The position numbers and the translations under genes are program-made. The notes under the pieces are model-generated. The model ran no database searches, was not told the origin of the DNA, and was given only the letters and a program-made list of their open reading frames with translations. A stretch of 29,771 nucleotides of DNA from a virus: the IMG/VR virus record IMGVR_UViG_3300007735_000588, positions 1-29,771 of that record. One strand, 5' to 3'. Positions 1 to 6,805 of this stretch are shown piece by piece (the first letter of the stretch is position 1; every line of letters starts with the position of its first letter).

Positions 1-289
1 TTTGCTGAGACACCCTAATACTAACAACCCCATCCTCAATCTTTACCGCCATTAAATCAACTTTATTATTATCCTGAGGTAATTTAACTATAAACCTATG
101 TTGCTGGAATTTAACCATGGCATCCTCCCGCAAATTGGCAACAATGGTATCTTTGGAACTTTGGGAATATATCTCATTATATCTCCCCCTGACAACCTTT
201 TTTAATTGGCCGGAATTGATGTTATGACCCTCTTCCAATAATTTTCCAATTATCTCAAAGATTTGTGCAGGGGATGCTCCTTTTTTCAT
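1..289 (-). CDS. Hypothetical protein, cut by the window edge
   Basis: An open frame runs from an ATG at 289 leftward off the window, giving at least 96 residues. It begins MKKGASPAQIFEIIGKLLEE and continues as a soluble alpha/beta-looking protein with a basic stretch (LKKVVRGRYNEIY). I do not recognise the family. The start is supported by a near-perfect Bacteroidota-type promoter whose -7 box ends only 4 nt upstream, so the mRNA is probably leaderless. It is divergent from the plus-strand gene at 348. Confidence 0.75.
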   Translation of the reverse strand, partial: MKKGASPAQIFEIIGKLLEEGHNINSGQLKKVVRGRYNEIYSQSSKDTIVANLREDAMVKFQQHRFIVKLPQDNNKVDLMAVKIEDGVVSIRVSQQ

Positions 290-293
290 AGTG

Positions 294-325
294 CAAATAT
301 ATTAAAACGTTTTAAATATACCAAA
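294..325 (-). promoter_or_regulatory. Bacteroidota-type promoter, leaderless
   Basis: Read on the minus strand, TTTG (322-325), a 20-nt spacer and TATATTTG (294-301) match the TTTG / TAnnTTTG consensus of Bacteroidota housekeeping promoters. Only 4 nt separate the -7 box from the ATG at 289, so transcription should begin at or beside the start codon. Confidence 0.7.
302..315. promoter_or_regulatory. 14-bp perfect palindrome, possible operator
   Basis: TTAAAACGTTTTAA is a perfect inverted repeat. It lies inside the spacer of the minus-strand promoter at 294-325, directly next to the -7 box, where a bound repressor would block polymerase. The regulator is unknown, and AT-rich palindromes can arise by chance. 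Confidence 0.4.
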
Positions 326-332
326 TTAATTA

Positions 333-340
333 TATTTATT
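333..340 (+). promoter_or_regulatory. Late-promoter-like box (TATTTATT)
   Basis: TATTTATT lies 7 nt before the ATG at 348. It differs by one base from the TATTTATA box found before many starts in this window, and its spacing is the longest of the set. Confidence 0.35.
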
Positions 341-347
341 ATCATAT

Positions 348-665
348 ATGAACCCATTAGTTATATCTATTGTTAAATTAATTGAAGCCTTATACGAACC
401 AAAAGGTATTGAGGTTAATGAAATTAATGATAATGGATTTCCTCAGACATTGATTAATGTGTATTTTGAAGAAATTGATGATTCATATATTAGTAATACA
501 CAACACCGCGATTCTAAGTATCTTAAAGAAAGGAATTTTGAATTTGAAATAAGAAAGATTATACTTTCCTACTTAGGTGTTAAAACATCAGGCCTTGACC
601 CTAAAACAGGGTTTTCCCCATATAAAGAAGAAGACATAACCATTAATGTAGTATCTGAATTATAA
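348..665 (+). CDS. Hypothetical protein, first gene of a plus-strand trio
   Basis: A 105-residue acidic soluble protein starting MNPLVISIVKLIEALYEPKG. It has no tag of the MKYIIKESQ type, unlike the two genes that follow. The stop is followed by one base and then the ATG of the next gene (TAA-T-ATG), so the two are probably translationally coupled. Family not recognised. Confidence 0.75.
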   Translation: MNPLVISIVKLIEALYEPKGIEVNEINDNGFPQTLINVYFEEIDDSYISNTQHRDSKYLKERNFEFEIRKIILSYLGVKTSGLDPKTGFSPYKEEDITINVVSEL

Positions 666-666
666 T

Positions 667-996
667 ATGAAATACATAATCAAAGAATCACAAATAAATA
701 ATGTTGTATTTTGGTATTTGAACAGTCAGGATTTTATTCGGATTAATAAAGGTAATAAGATATATTTTGTCAATTCGGAAGGTGATGAATATGCTCAAAT
801 AAGACTTGATAAAGATGATGGCTGGTGTTTTATTAATATTAATTTAATTAGAGAAATTTCTTCTTTCTTTTCTTTACAACCTTATGATTCTAAAGAAGTT
901 ATCGGCAGATGGGTTGATAATACCCTCCAAATGAAGGTCACACACACCCAATATTCAAGAGGTAAAGGCCAGAAAAGGTTGATAATACCCAAATAA
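667..996 (+). CDS. Tagged small protein (MKYIIKESQ), FFS-fold paralog 1
   Basis: A 109-residue protein. It begins with the tag MKYIIKESQ, which contains I-K-E, the (I/L)-x-E pattern cut by T4-type prohead proteases. The body (VVFWYLNSQDFIRI, then a strand-rich middle, then SSFFSLQ and a WV helix) is paralogous to the proteins at 5452 and 5788 and to the second half of 7419-8156. The inferred role is an internal capsid or injected protein; the body's activity is unknown. It is coupled to the preceding gene by TAA-T-ATG. Confidence 0.75.
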   Translation: MKYIIKESQINNVVFWYLNSQDFIRINKGNKIYFVNSEGDEYAQIRLDKDDGWCFININLIREISSFFSLQPYDSKEVIGRWVDNTLQMKVTHTQYSRGKGQKRLIIPK

Positions 997-998
997 CA

Positions 999-1006
999 TA
1001 TTTATA
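999..1006 (+). promoter_or_regulatory. Late-promoter-like box (TATTTATA), N5, ATG
   Basis: TATTTATA lies exactly 5 nt before the ATG at 1012. The same box-to-start spacing occurs before the starts at 5016, 5049 and 9376, which argues against chance in this AT-rich sequence. Confidence 0.5.
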
Positions 1007-1011
1007 ATAAT

Positions 1012-1389
1012 ATGAAATACATAATTAAAGAATCACAAATTGACTTACTGAATGAAGTTGAGAGACATTGGATGGATATGGAAGATGAGACTCAGTATAA
1101 TCAAATAAAAGATATGCTGGTTGGTTTTGTGATGAGTATTTTTGATTCATACGGTGAAAACAATAATGAACTTGTTATTTCAGATACTGATGATAAGATA
1201 TTATTTTCATTTAATAAAAAAAGTGGTGAGTTATATTATGATAGGGAACTTGATGATGTATATAGTGGTTTATTTCCCCACCCTATTTGGATGAAACATA
1301 TTAAGTATGCCATGTCTGATGCTTTTGAACAACAATTCCCTCAGTATAAAGATAAAGTAACAAGAGTAAGAAGTGCCCACATTAGTTAA
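1012..1389 (+). CDS. Tagged small protein (MKYIIKESQ), HPxW-fold paralog
   Basis: A 125-residue protein beginning MKYIIKESQIDLLNEVERHW. The body is acidic and ends in a conserved segment, LFPHPIWMKHIKYAM. It is clearly paralogous to the protein at 5049-5450, which has LPHPLWAVHGKYIL and the same length and order of elements. The I-K-E in the tag suggests processing after residue 7. It starts right after a TATTTATA box and ends 15 nt from the convergent gene at 1405. No enzymatic motif recognised. Confidence 0.75.
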   Translation: MKYIIKESQIDLLNEVERHWMDMEDETQYNQIKDMLVGFVMSIFDSYGENNNELVISDTDDKILFSFNKKSGELYYDRELDDVYSGLFPHPIWMKHIKYAMSDAFEQQFPQYKDKVTRVRSAHIS

Positions 1390-1404
1390 TTTGATTAATA
1401 ACTT

Positions 1405-3120
1405 CTATCTTATGTCGTAGAAGTGTTTTATATTTCTTTTTGAATAACGGTCATTTAAAAAATCCCATAGTTGATTAAATCTCTCACCATCGTCATCCAA
1501 AATTAATTCAAAGTTTTCAGATACTTCTTCAATTAAATTTGATGTAACAAGATGATTAAATTTATATGGTGTCATTGCATTTAATTGTTTTTTCTTATCT
1601 GTATATCTTTTTGAAACCACCTTTAAAACATATTGATATATCTGTTCAAGAGTTTCCATATCTATCCTTCTCCTAAAGTAAGTAGGTAGTTCTTTTTCTT
1701 CCCTCAATACTGATTCATTAATTACATTTCCCAAATTATCATATTTTAAAAGTTCAGTTTCTATAAAAACATCAGCATTTTTTTTCCTCACATCCCATTC
1801 AGCCATCCAAGTAGGACAAACAACAATATTTCCTGAAGTCCATTTATCAATATCTCTTGATATTTTTGTATCAAACCACGACTCAATGTTTGCCGCAGTA
1901 TCATCAGAATCAAAATAAATTTTAAGTAAAGGTTTATCATTATAAGTTGATTGTTCTATAAATGAAATCTCATCATATAAAACATGAATAATTTGCTTAA
2001 CAAATTTTAATTTGCGTCCCTCGGATTCTTCCCTTAATATTATTCTTATGTTTTCTTGTAGGTTCATTTTAGATTTTTTAATTACTTGAATAACTTTTTT
2101 CCACACATTATTTGGAATAGGTATTGTTGTTAAACATTCATAGGTATCTAAATCACTAAAATTACCTAATTCATCTATACCAGAATCGTACATTTCTGTA
2201 TCTTCACCAACATAATATTGGTTTTTAATTTCTTTTTTTGTATGAAAACCATTTGCGTCAAAATATAAGTTGTTTGTTAATTTAACATATACGTGAATTA
2301 CTTCTTGTTCTTCTTCCGAAAATATGAAAGTAAATTTATTATACCCCAGTTTTGATATTTCTTTTGCGAATTTAAAACAACTACCTCTATTGATTACTTG
2401 GTAATCCAAATCATCAATTTTTCTTATATTATAAGCAATATAACTTAAATCTGAATATTCTTGGTTTTGTGTTTGTTTTTGTAAATGTTTTTCAGCTCTA
2501 TCTGAATACCATTTTTGTGCGTCCTCTAATGAATCAAACTTTATTGGATTATTAAAATTATCTTTTTGTGGACCAAATCCATAACCCCTACTTCTACCAT
2601 TTTCATCATACAGAATATTATTAAATTCTTCACTACCGTATACCAAATTAAACCCTATTACTTTGTTTGTTTTTGAGTCAAATATAAAATTCAACATTTC
2701 AGTATCCTCCCTTAATATTCTTCTTATGGATTCTTGTAATTTTGGTTTTTCTGTTCCTACATACGCATATATTGGTACCCCTAATTTTATGGCTGCGGAT
2801 AATCTATGTTGACCATCCACAATAGAATATTCTTTACCATTATCTATTAAAACTATCGCAGGAAATTCACTACCTTGGATGTACTGTTTCATATATCTTT
2901 TTACATCTCTTTTAGATGCGGGATATAACATTTCTTTATTTATTTTTTTATCATCAGGATAAATGAGTTTAGGTATTAAATCCCAATCATACCCACTTAA
3001 AGACGGTATCCCCATAAAGGCATTTCTTGCACCAGTATGTGGATTTGTATCACTAATGTGTTTTCTAACAAATTGATGGTCTTCCCTTAATATTCTTCTT
3101 ATGGATTCTTGTAAGCTCAT
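1405..3120 (-). CDS. Multi-tag polyprotein-like protein with ParB-like domain
   Basis: 571 residues in four modules, each preceded by a copy of the tag. Tags are at residues 2-14 (SLQESIRRILRED), 128-139, 353-365 and 468-475 (shortened, NESVLREE); each contains L-R-E (L11, L136, L362, L472). Module 1 (about 15-126) has a ParB/sulfiredoxin-like signature, VDGQHRLSAAIKLG at 101-114. Module 2 (140-350) has C248 in RGSCFKFAKEI, H276 in IHVYVKL and D288 in YFDANG, an order that resembles papain/transglutaminase-like hydrolases. Module 3 (366-467) is unknown. Module 4 (476-571) begins with the YFRRRI motif seen repeatedly in the neighbouring gene. Cleavage at the tags would release four proteins. 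The start follows TAA-G-ATG coupling to 3122-4264. Confidence 0.75.
   Translation of the reverse strand: MSLQESIRRILREDHQFVRKHISDTNPHTGARNAFMGIPSLSGYDWDLIPKLIYPDDKKINKEMLYPASKRDVKRYMKQYIQGSEFPAIVLIDNGKEYSIVDGQHRLSAAIKLGVPIYAYVGTEKPKLQESIRRILREDTEMLNFIFDSKTNKVIGFNLVYGSEEFNNILYDENGRSRGYGFGPQKDNFNNPIKFDSLEDAQKWYSDRAEKHLQKQTQNQEYSDLSYIAYNIRKIDDLDYQVINRGSCFKFAKEISKLGYNKFTFIFSEEEQEVIHVYVKLTNNLYFDANGFHTKKEIKNQYYVGEDTEMYDSGIDELGNFSDLDTYECLTTIPIPNNVWKKVIQVIKKSKMNLQENIRIILREESEGRKLKFVKQIIHVLYDEISFIEQSTYNDKPLLKIYFDSDDTAANIESWFDTKISRDIDKWTSGNIVVCPTWMAEWDVRKKNADVFIETELLKYDNLGNVINESVLREEKELPTYFRRRIDMETLEQIYQYVLKVVSKRYTDKKKQLNAMTPYKFNHLVTSNLIEEVSENFELILDDDGERFNQLWDFLNDRYSKRNIKHFYDIR
2030..2061 (-). repeat. 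Tag-encoding repeat, copy 1
   Basis: Encodes the internal NLQENIRIILREE tag of the 1405-3120 gene. It is a diverged copy of the 32-bp unit at 3083-3114. Confidence 0.6.
2708..2739 (-). repeat. Tag-encoding repeat, copy 2
   Basis: Thirty-two bases identical to 3083-3114, within the same open frame. Encodes the internal LQESIRRILRE tag. Confidence 0.8.
3083..3114 (-). repeat. Tag-encoding repeat, copy 3
   Basis: Encodes the N-terminal LQESIRRILRE tag of 1405-3120. Identical over 32 bp to 2708-2739, so homologous recombination between the two could excise or duplicate module 1. Confidence 0.8.
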
Positions 3121-3121
3121 C

Positions 3122-4264
3122 TTATGTATTTGACACTAATTTTTTATATCTACTTTTAATTCTATCTTTATAGTAATCTTTTAAACTTCCCATAGCATCA
3201 TCATACCATTGTGAATCTTCTGGCATTGTACTATATAGTTCGTAATGAATCCCATCCATTAAAATTGAAATTGTTACATCTATAAACCTATTTAAACTCA
3301 TAATACTACCATCATCTTTATTTGTATTACGTAACATATTTGATGACATATCTAAAGATTCACTAAACTCCCTCTCTAAATCATTGTTAGGGACTCTACG
3401 TCTAATCATTGGGATAGGTTTGGACTCTTCCCTTAATATTGACTCATTTAATGGTTCCTCGTCCAATTTTGAATTGATATATCTAATTAATGATGGGAGG
3501 TGATTGATGGACCATTTATAATCTTTGAATCGTTCTCTGTTTGACGAAATAAAATTTTGAATTGCGTCATATAAGGCGTCACTTTTATCCTTCCCCCCAC
3601 TTATAGAAATTTTAACATCCCTGACCAACCTTTCAAGGTCATTAGCGGTCACCCTTCTTCTAATGTAATCAGATAATTTGGTCTCTTCCCTTAATATTCT
3701 TCTTATGGTTTCTTGTAGGTTATCATTTTTTAAAACAACACACCTTTCATTGAAGTATTCAGTTAATTCATCGTATTTGTAATCAAGAATGTAATTCTCA
3801 ATATCCATTCTTTCAATACCTTGTAATTCTTCCACATCAACTAAAAACCATCTAATTTCATCTAATACACCTTCCACAAAATGGTCAGAAGAATTATAGT
3901 CGCACGGATACATATTTGGTAATAAATTATCTATCACCATATCAACTAAATGAGTTCTTCTTTTTAATTGTGTTGATATGTTTTCTTGTAGGTTCATCTT
4001 TTTTTTATGTTGGTTGAATAAAGTTTTAATATCTTTTTCAAGTATATTGGAAACTTCAGTTACAAATTCAATTTCTTCCTCTTCAGGTAAATTTTCCCAC
4101 CCAAGTTCATATTCATTCCACATAATCGCCTCAACCACTCTTAAAGTTAATTCGTATTTAAATTGGCTATAACTTTCAGTTTCATAGTATACCTGCTCAG
4201 CATTAATTTTAAGAAATTCTCTTACCTTTTCTATATTAACTCTTCGTCTAAAAAATGGATTCAT
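3122..4264 (-). CDS. Multi-module protein with repeated RRRV units
   Basis: 380 residues made of four related units. Unit 1 starts at once with MNPFFRRRVNIEKV and has no tag. Unit 2 begins with a degenerate tag (MNLQENISTQLKRR, 90-103) that lacks L-R-E. Unit 3 has a full tag (NLQETIRRILREE, 182-194) followed by DYIRRRVTANDLE. Unit 4 has a shortened tag (LNESILREE, 272-280) followed by PMIRRRVPNNDLE. The pattern tag, 4-8 residues, (Y/M)(I/F)RRR(V/I), acidic helices also occurs in the last module of 1405-3120. The function of the RRR unit is unknown. The start overlaps the upstream stop (ATGA), supporting a shared transcript with 4261-5016. Confidence 0.75.
   Translation of the reverse strand: MNPFFRRRVNIEKVREFLKINAEQVYYETESYSQFKYELTLRVVEAIMWNEYELGWENLPEEEEIEFVTEVSNILEKDIKTLFNQHKKKMNLQENISTQLKRRTHLVDMVIDNLLPNMYPCDYNSSDHFVEGVLDEIRWFLVDVEELQGIERMDIENYILDYKYDELTEYFNERCVVLKNDNLQETIRRILREETKLSDYIRRRVTANDLERLVRDVKISISGGKDKSDALYDAIQNFISSNRERFKDYKWSINHLPSLIRYINSKLDEEPLNESILREESKPIPMIRRRVPNNDLEREFSESLDMSSNMLRNTNKDDGSIMSLNRFIDVTISILMDGIHYELYSTMPEDSQWYDDAMGSLKDYYKDRIKSRYKKLVSNT
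3687..3718 (-). repeat. Tag-encoding repeat, copy 4
   Basis: Encodes the internal NLQETIRRILRE tag of 3122-4264. Nearly identical to the unit at 3083-3114; the changes are mainly one base in the middle and one at the end. Confidence 0.75.
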
Positions 4265-5016
4265 TTCTTTTTCTTTTTAACACAATTAGGGTATCTCTTA
4301 CCAAACATTGTCTTCATTCCTTTTTGAGTATAACCTGGCCAACACTTTTCTGTCAGTTCTGATTCGTTAACACCTCCTCTTAACCTTTCTATCTCTGCAT
4401 TTTGAAGTTTTCCTAAGTATACTCTCTCAATATAACCAGGACTGTCTTCCTCGTATTTTAATAACTCGTTCCTTTTAAATAATGTTGTTTTAAGAATAAG
4501 GTCAATCATTTCTTCTTGCGTAATTCCTTCAGGTTTTTCAACAGGTGGAACACATACTTCAACATTTTCAGGATATTCACTAATCCCATCTATTTCTATA
4601 TCATCCCTACCCATTTTTTCAATTACCTCCGGGAAAATATTCTCTTCAAACCACTCAATTATCCTATGTTTCAAATAGTGTTTTCTTATTGGAACATATG
4701 TAATCAAATCATCAATAATACTTTTTGGGATTGATAAATTACCTTCATAAAAATCTCTTTCGCTTGTGGGTCGTTTATCGGGATAAACACTATTATCTTC
4801 ATTAAAAAATAGAATAACATTTGCAATTTGCTTCCCCTTATTACACCAATAGAAATCGTGTCTAGTTTCATATGATTTTTGATGATACATCTTGGACCCT
4901 GAGAAAAGTTTGGTTAACCAATTATTGATTAATCTATTAGTACTCTCATTTGGTCTTAAATTGGCTTCGTTAACCTCTTGTCTTAATATTCTTCTTATGG
5001 TTTCTTGTAAGTTCAT
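4261..5016 (-). CDS. Tagged protein with C-terminal Cys/Lys module
   Basis: 251 residues. The N-terminal tag is MNLQETIRRILRQE, in which R-Q-E replaces the usual L-R-E-E, so the first site may not be cut. A second site-like segment near the C-terminus (NESELTEKCW, with L-T-E) precedes a compact module with KCWPGYTQKGMKTMFG and NCVKKKKK, that is, two Cys and a lysine tail. The central 190 residues are acidic and unrecognised. It is the first gene of the minus-strand cluster running to 1405 and is divergent from 5049; both starts have a TATTTATA box 5 nt upstream. Confidence 0.75.
   Translation of the reverse strand: MNLQETIRRILRQEVNEANLRPNESTNRLINNWLTKLFSGSKMYHQKSYETRHDFYWCNKGKQIANVILFFNEDNSVYPDKRPTSERDFYEGNLSIPKSIIDDLITYVPIRKHYLKHRIIEWFEENIFPEVIEKMGRDDIEIDGISEYPENVEVCVPPVEKPEGITQEEMIDLILKTTLFKRNELLKYEEDSPGYIERVYLGKLQNAEIERLRGGVNESELTEKCWPGYTQKGMKTMFGKRYPNCVKKKKK
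4979..5010 (-). repeat. Tag-encoding repeat, copy 5
   Basis: Encodes the NLQETIRRILR tag of 4261-5016. It differs from the 3083-3114 unit at only a few bases, including the change that gives RQ instead of RE. Confidence 0.7.
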
Positions 5017-5021
5017 ACTAT

Positions 5022-5029
5022 TATAAATA
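5022..5029 (-). promoter_or_regulatory. Late-promoter-like box (TATTTATA), N5, ATG
   Basis: On the minus strand TATTTATA stands 5 nt before the ATG at 5016. The divergent gene at 5049 has the same box at the same distance, so this 32-nt intergenic space holds two mirrored promoters. Confidence 0.5.
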
Positions 5030-5035
5030 TACTTG

Positions 5036-5043
5036 TATTTATA
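5036..5043 (+). promoter_or_regulatory. Late-promoter-like box (TATTTATA), N5, ATG
   Basis: TATTTATA, then 5 nt, then the ATG at 5049. Partner of the mirrored box at 5022-5029. Confidence 0.5.
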
Positions 5044-5048
5044 ATCAT

Positions 5049-5450
5049 ATGAAGTATATTATTACTGAATCACAATATAAATTAATCTCTGAAAAAATTG
5101 AAAGAACTTGGAGAGATAGGGAATATGAACATCAGTATCCAAAATTAAGTAGTAAAATAATTCCTTTTATTTCTAATATGATTAAATCATATAGTGAAGA
5201 TGAGGACCATAAAATTGCGTTAAGAGGTTCAGATGGTGAAATATTAATTTTATTTATACCATACAGATATTCAGACAAGGTTAGTAATAATGGTGAAATT
5301 TATTATAGTCGTATATTAGATAAAATGTTTGAGGAAATGTTACCTCATCCTTTATGGGCAGTTCACGGAAAATATATTTTACAAGATATCTACAACTCAT
5401 ACTTCCCTGACGCAAATATAATGGATGTTAAAAGTGCACAAATGGTTTAA
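5049..5450 (+). CDS. Tagged small protein (MKYIITESQ), HPxW-fold paralog
   Basis: 133 residues beginning MKYIITESQYKLISEKIERTW. The tag contains I-T-E. The body parallels 1012-1389: an (E)RxW opening, an acidic middle, GEIYYSRILD (compare GELYYDRELD) and LPHPLWAVHGKYIL. The two are tandem-derived paralogs separated by the minus-strand cluster. The stop is followed by T and the next ATG (TAA-T-ATG). Function of the body unknown. Confidence 0.75.
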   Translation: MKYIITESQYKLISEKIERTWRDREYEHQYPKLSSKIIPFISNMIKSYSEDEDHKIALRGSDGEILILFIPYRYSDKVSNNGEIYYSRILDKMFEEMLPHPLWAVHGKYILQDIYNSYFPDANIMDVKSAQMV

Positions 5451-5451
5451 T

Positions 5452-5775
5452 ATGAAATATCTAATTACAGAATCACAACGAGATAAAGTGGTATTCAAGT
5501 ATTTGAACTTACTTGATTTATATATGATTGAGCACAAAGGTGATTATATATTTTGGACATCAGAAGAAGCTTGGAGAAGTGGTGATTATTCTAATGTTTT
5601 AATCTCCGCACATCGTCGTCATAACGATTGTTTTATAAGTTCAGATTTACTTGAACAGGTATCATCATTTTTCAGTTTTGAGTTGAGGGAATCATTAGAT
5701 ATTATAGGTGAGTGGGTCAAATCCAAAGTTGATTTTGATATCAATTATTTTTATTCTGACTCTGAATCCGTTTAA
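5452..5775 (+). CDS. Tagged small protein (MKYLITESQ), FFS-fold paralog 2
   Basis: 107 residues. The frame is open further upstream to 5425, but I chose 5452 because it gives the tag MKYLITESQRDK and the TAA-T-ATG junction. The body (VVFKYLNLLDLYMIEHKGDY, SSFFSFELRESLDIIGEWV) is a close paralog of 5788-6114 and of 667-996. The I-T-E in the tag fits processing at residue 7. No catalytic motif seen. Confidence 0.75.
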   Translation: MKYLITESQRDKVVFKYLNLLDLYMIEHKGDYIFWTSEEAWRSGDYSNVLISAHRRHNDCFISSDLLEQVSSFFSFELRESLDIIGEWVKSKVDFDINYFYSDSESV

Positions 5776-5783
5776 TATTTATT
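5776..5783 (+). promoter_or_regulatory. Late-promoter-like box (TATTTATT), N4, ATG
   Basis: One mismatch to TATTTATA, placed 4 nt before the ATG at 5788 and directly after the previous stop. Confidence 0.35.
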
Positions 5784-5787
5784 CTAT

Positions 5788-6114
5788 ATGAAATACCTAA
5801 TCACAGAATCACAACGAGATAAAATGGTATTCAAGTATTTGGATAACCAAAACTTTCTAAAAGTTAAGAAAGATAAAGAAATTTGTTTTCTTTATTCACC
5901 TGATGATTTATGGGCTATAATGAAATATATGAGGGGTAAATTAATAATTAATAAAGATTTAACCACCGAAATAGAATCATTTTTTTCAATCGATGAAGAT
6001 GATGCCGAAATATTAATAAGAGATTGGGTCAGTAAAGAAATAGGTATAAATATTGACATTTGGGATGTTAAATCACTTAGCGGTTTGTTTGGAGATACTT
6101 ATTTAAGTATGTGA
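5788..6114 (+). CDS. Tagged small protein (MKYLITESQ), FFS-fold paralog 3
   Basis: 108 residues beginning MKYLITESQRDKMVFKYL, nearly the same opening as 5452-5775, then a diverged body ending IESFFSIDEDDAEILIRDWV. A recent tandem duplication is likely. Its stop lies 3 nt from the stop of the convergent gene at 6118, leaving no room for a terminator between them. Confidence 0.75.
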   Translation: MKYLITESQRDKMVFKYLDNQNFLKVKKDKEICFLYSPDDLWAIMKYMRGKLIINKDLTTEIESFFSIDEDDAEILIRDWVSKEIGINIDIWDVKSLSGLFGDTYLSM

Positions 6115-6117
6115 TTG

Positions 6118-6804
6118 TTAGTCACAATTTCTTTCATAATGTTTTCTTATTTCTTTACCAAACTTTTCAGGTACATATTCAAATATAAATTGAGCGATGT
6201 CTTGCCATTGTTCTGACTCATCGTCTAATTCATAGAATGTATTGAAGTATAAATTCTCAATAACCGTATGTGATATAACAGTTATTAGTTCGTTTCCACC
6301 TCTATAATTAATACACAGATACTGACCAATATAAACACTGTTAAGTAACTTTTTGACCTCATCATCAATTAAATTAGTTCGTCTCATGATTGGGTACAAA
6401 TTACTTTTAGATTCATTTAAAGTATCTTTCTTATCCGTCATATTTTTGTACTCTTCACAAGATTTTACGTATTCAATTTTAACTTCAACATTAATTGGTA
6501 AAAAAGCTCTGATGGTATTATGCATCTCATCAATAATATCCATTTCTTTTTCGTATACCGCTTGAGTTCTCGGCCAGTATTTACTATCAACACCTCCAAC
6601 AATGTAAACCAAAACTCTATATGGTATCATTCGTTGACTTAAAAAATAATATCTGTCAGCATTTTCTGAAGGAGTTAATATATCAACACCGCAAATCCTA
6701 TCATAACTCTTCATTATTGGTCTAATAGATGTTTTAATTAAGGGAATCATCTTTTGTTCCCTATCTTCTCTTAAAACCCTTTTGATTGTTTCTTGTAGAT
6801 TCAT
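6118..6804 (-). CDS. Tagged protein with a second degenerate tag
   Basis: 228 residues. The N-terminal tag MNLQETIKRVLRED contains L-R-E. A first module (about 15-130) contains a strand-rich core (PYRVLVYIVGG, NVEVKIEYV). A degenerate internal tag follows (TLNESKSNLYPIMRRTNLID), with the LNES and RRT elements of the neighbouring polyproteins but no L-R-E, and then a second module of about 85 residues. It couples to 6806-7417 by TAA-T-ATG. Function unknown. Confidence 0.75.
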   Translation of the reverse strand: MNLQETIKRVLREDREQKMIPLIKTSIRPIMKSYDRICGVDILTPSENADRYYFLSQRMIPYRVLVYIVGGVDSKYWPRTQAVYEKEMDIIDEMHNTIRAFLPINVEVKIEYVKSCEEYKNMTDKKDTLNESKSNLYPIMRRTNLIDDEVKKLLNSVYIGQYLCINYRGGNELITVISHTVIENLYFNTFYELDDESEQWQDIAQFIFEYVPEKFGKEIRKHYERNCD

Positions 6805-6805
6805 A

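Noticed and set aside
302-340. Replication origin in the AT-rich divergent gap
   Set aside because: The gap is only 58 nt and is fully explained by a promoter, a palindrome and a late-type box; no iterated short repeats are present.
3978-4172. Plus-strand open frame of 64 codons
   Set aside because: It lies entirely inside the multi-module minus-strand gene, has low-complexity Phe/Ser composition, and has no coupling or promoter; it is a shadow frame.
1405-4264. Frameshift splitting one giant polyprotein into two genes
   Set aside because: The junction is a clean stop, one base, and ATG with a complete tag, the same coupling seen between unrelated genes elsewhere in the window.
2030-5010. 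CRISPR array in the short, regularly worded repeats
   Set aside because: Spacing is irregular (hundreds of bases), the repeats lie inside open reading frames, and they encode a conserved peptide tag.
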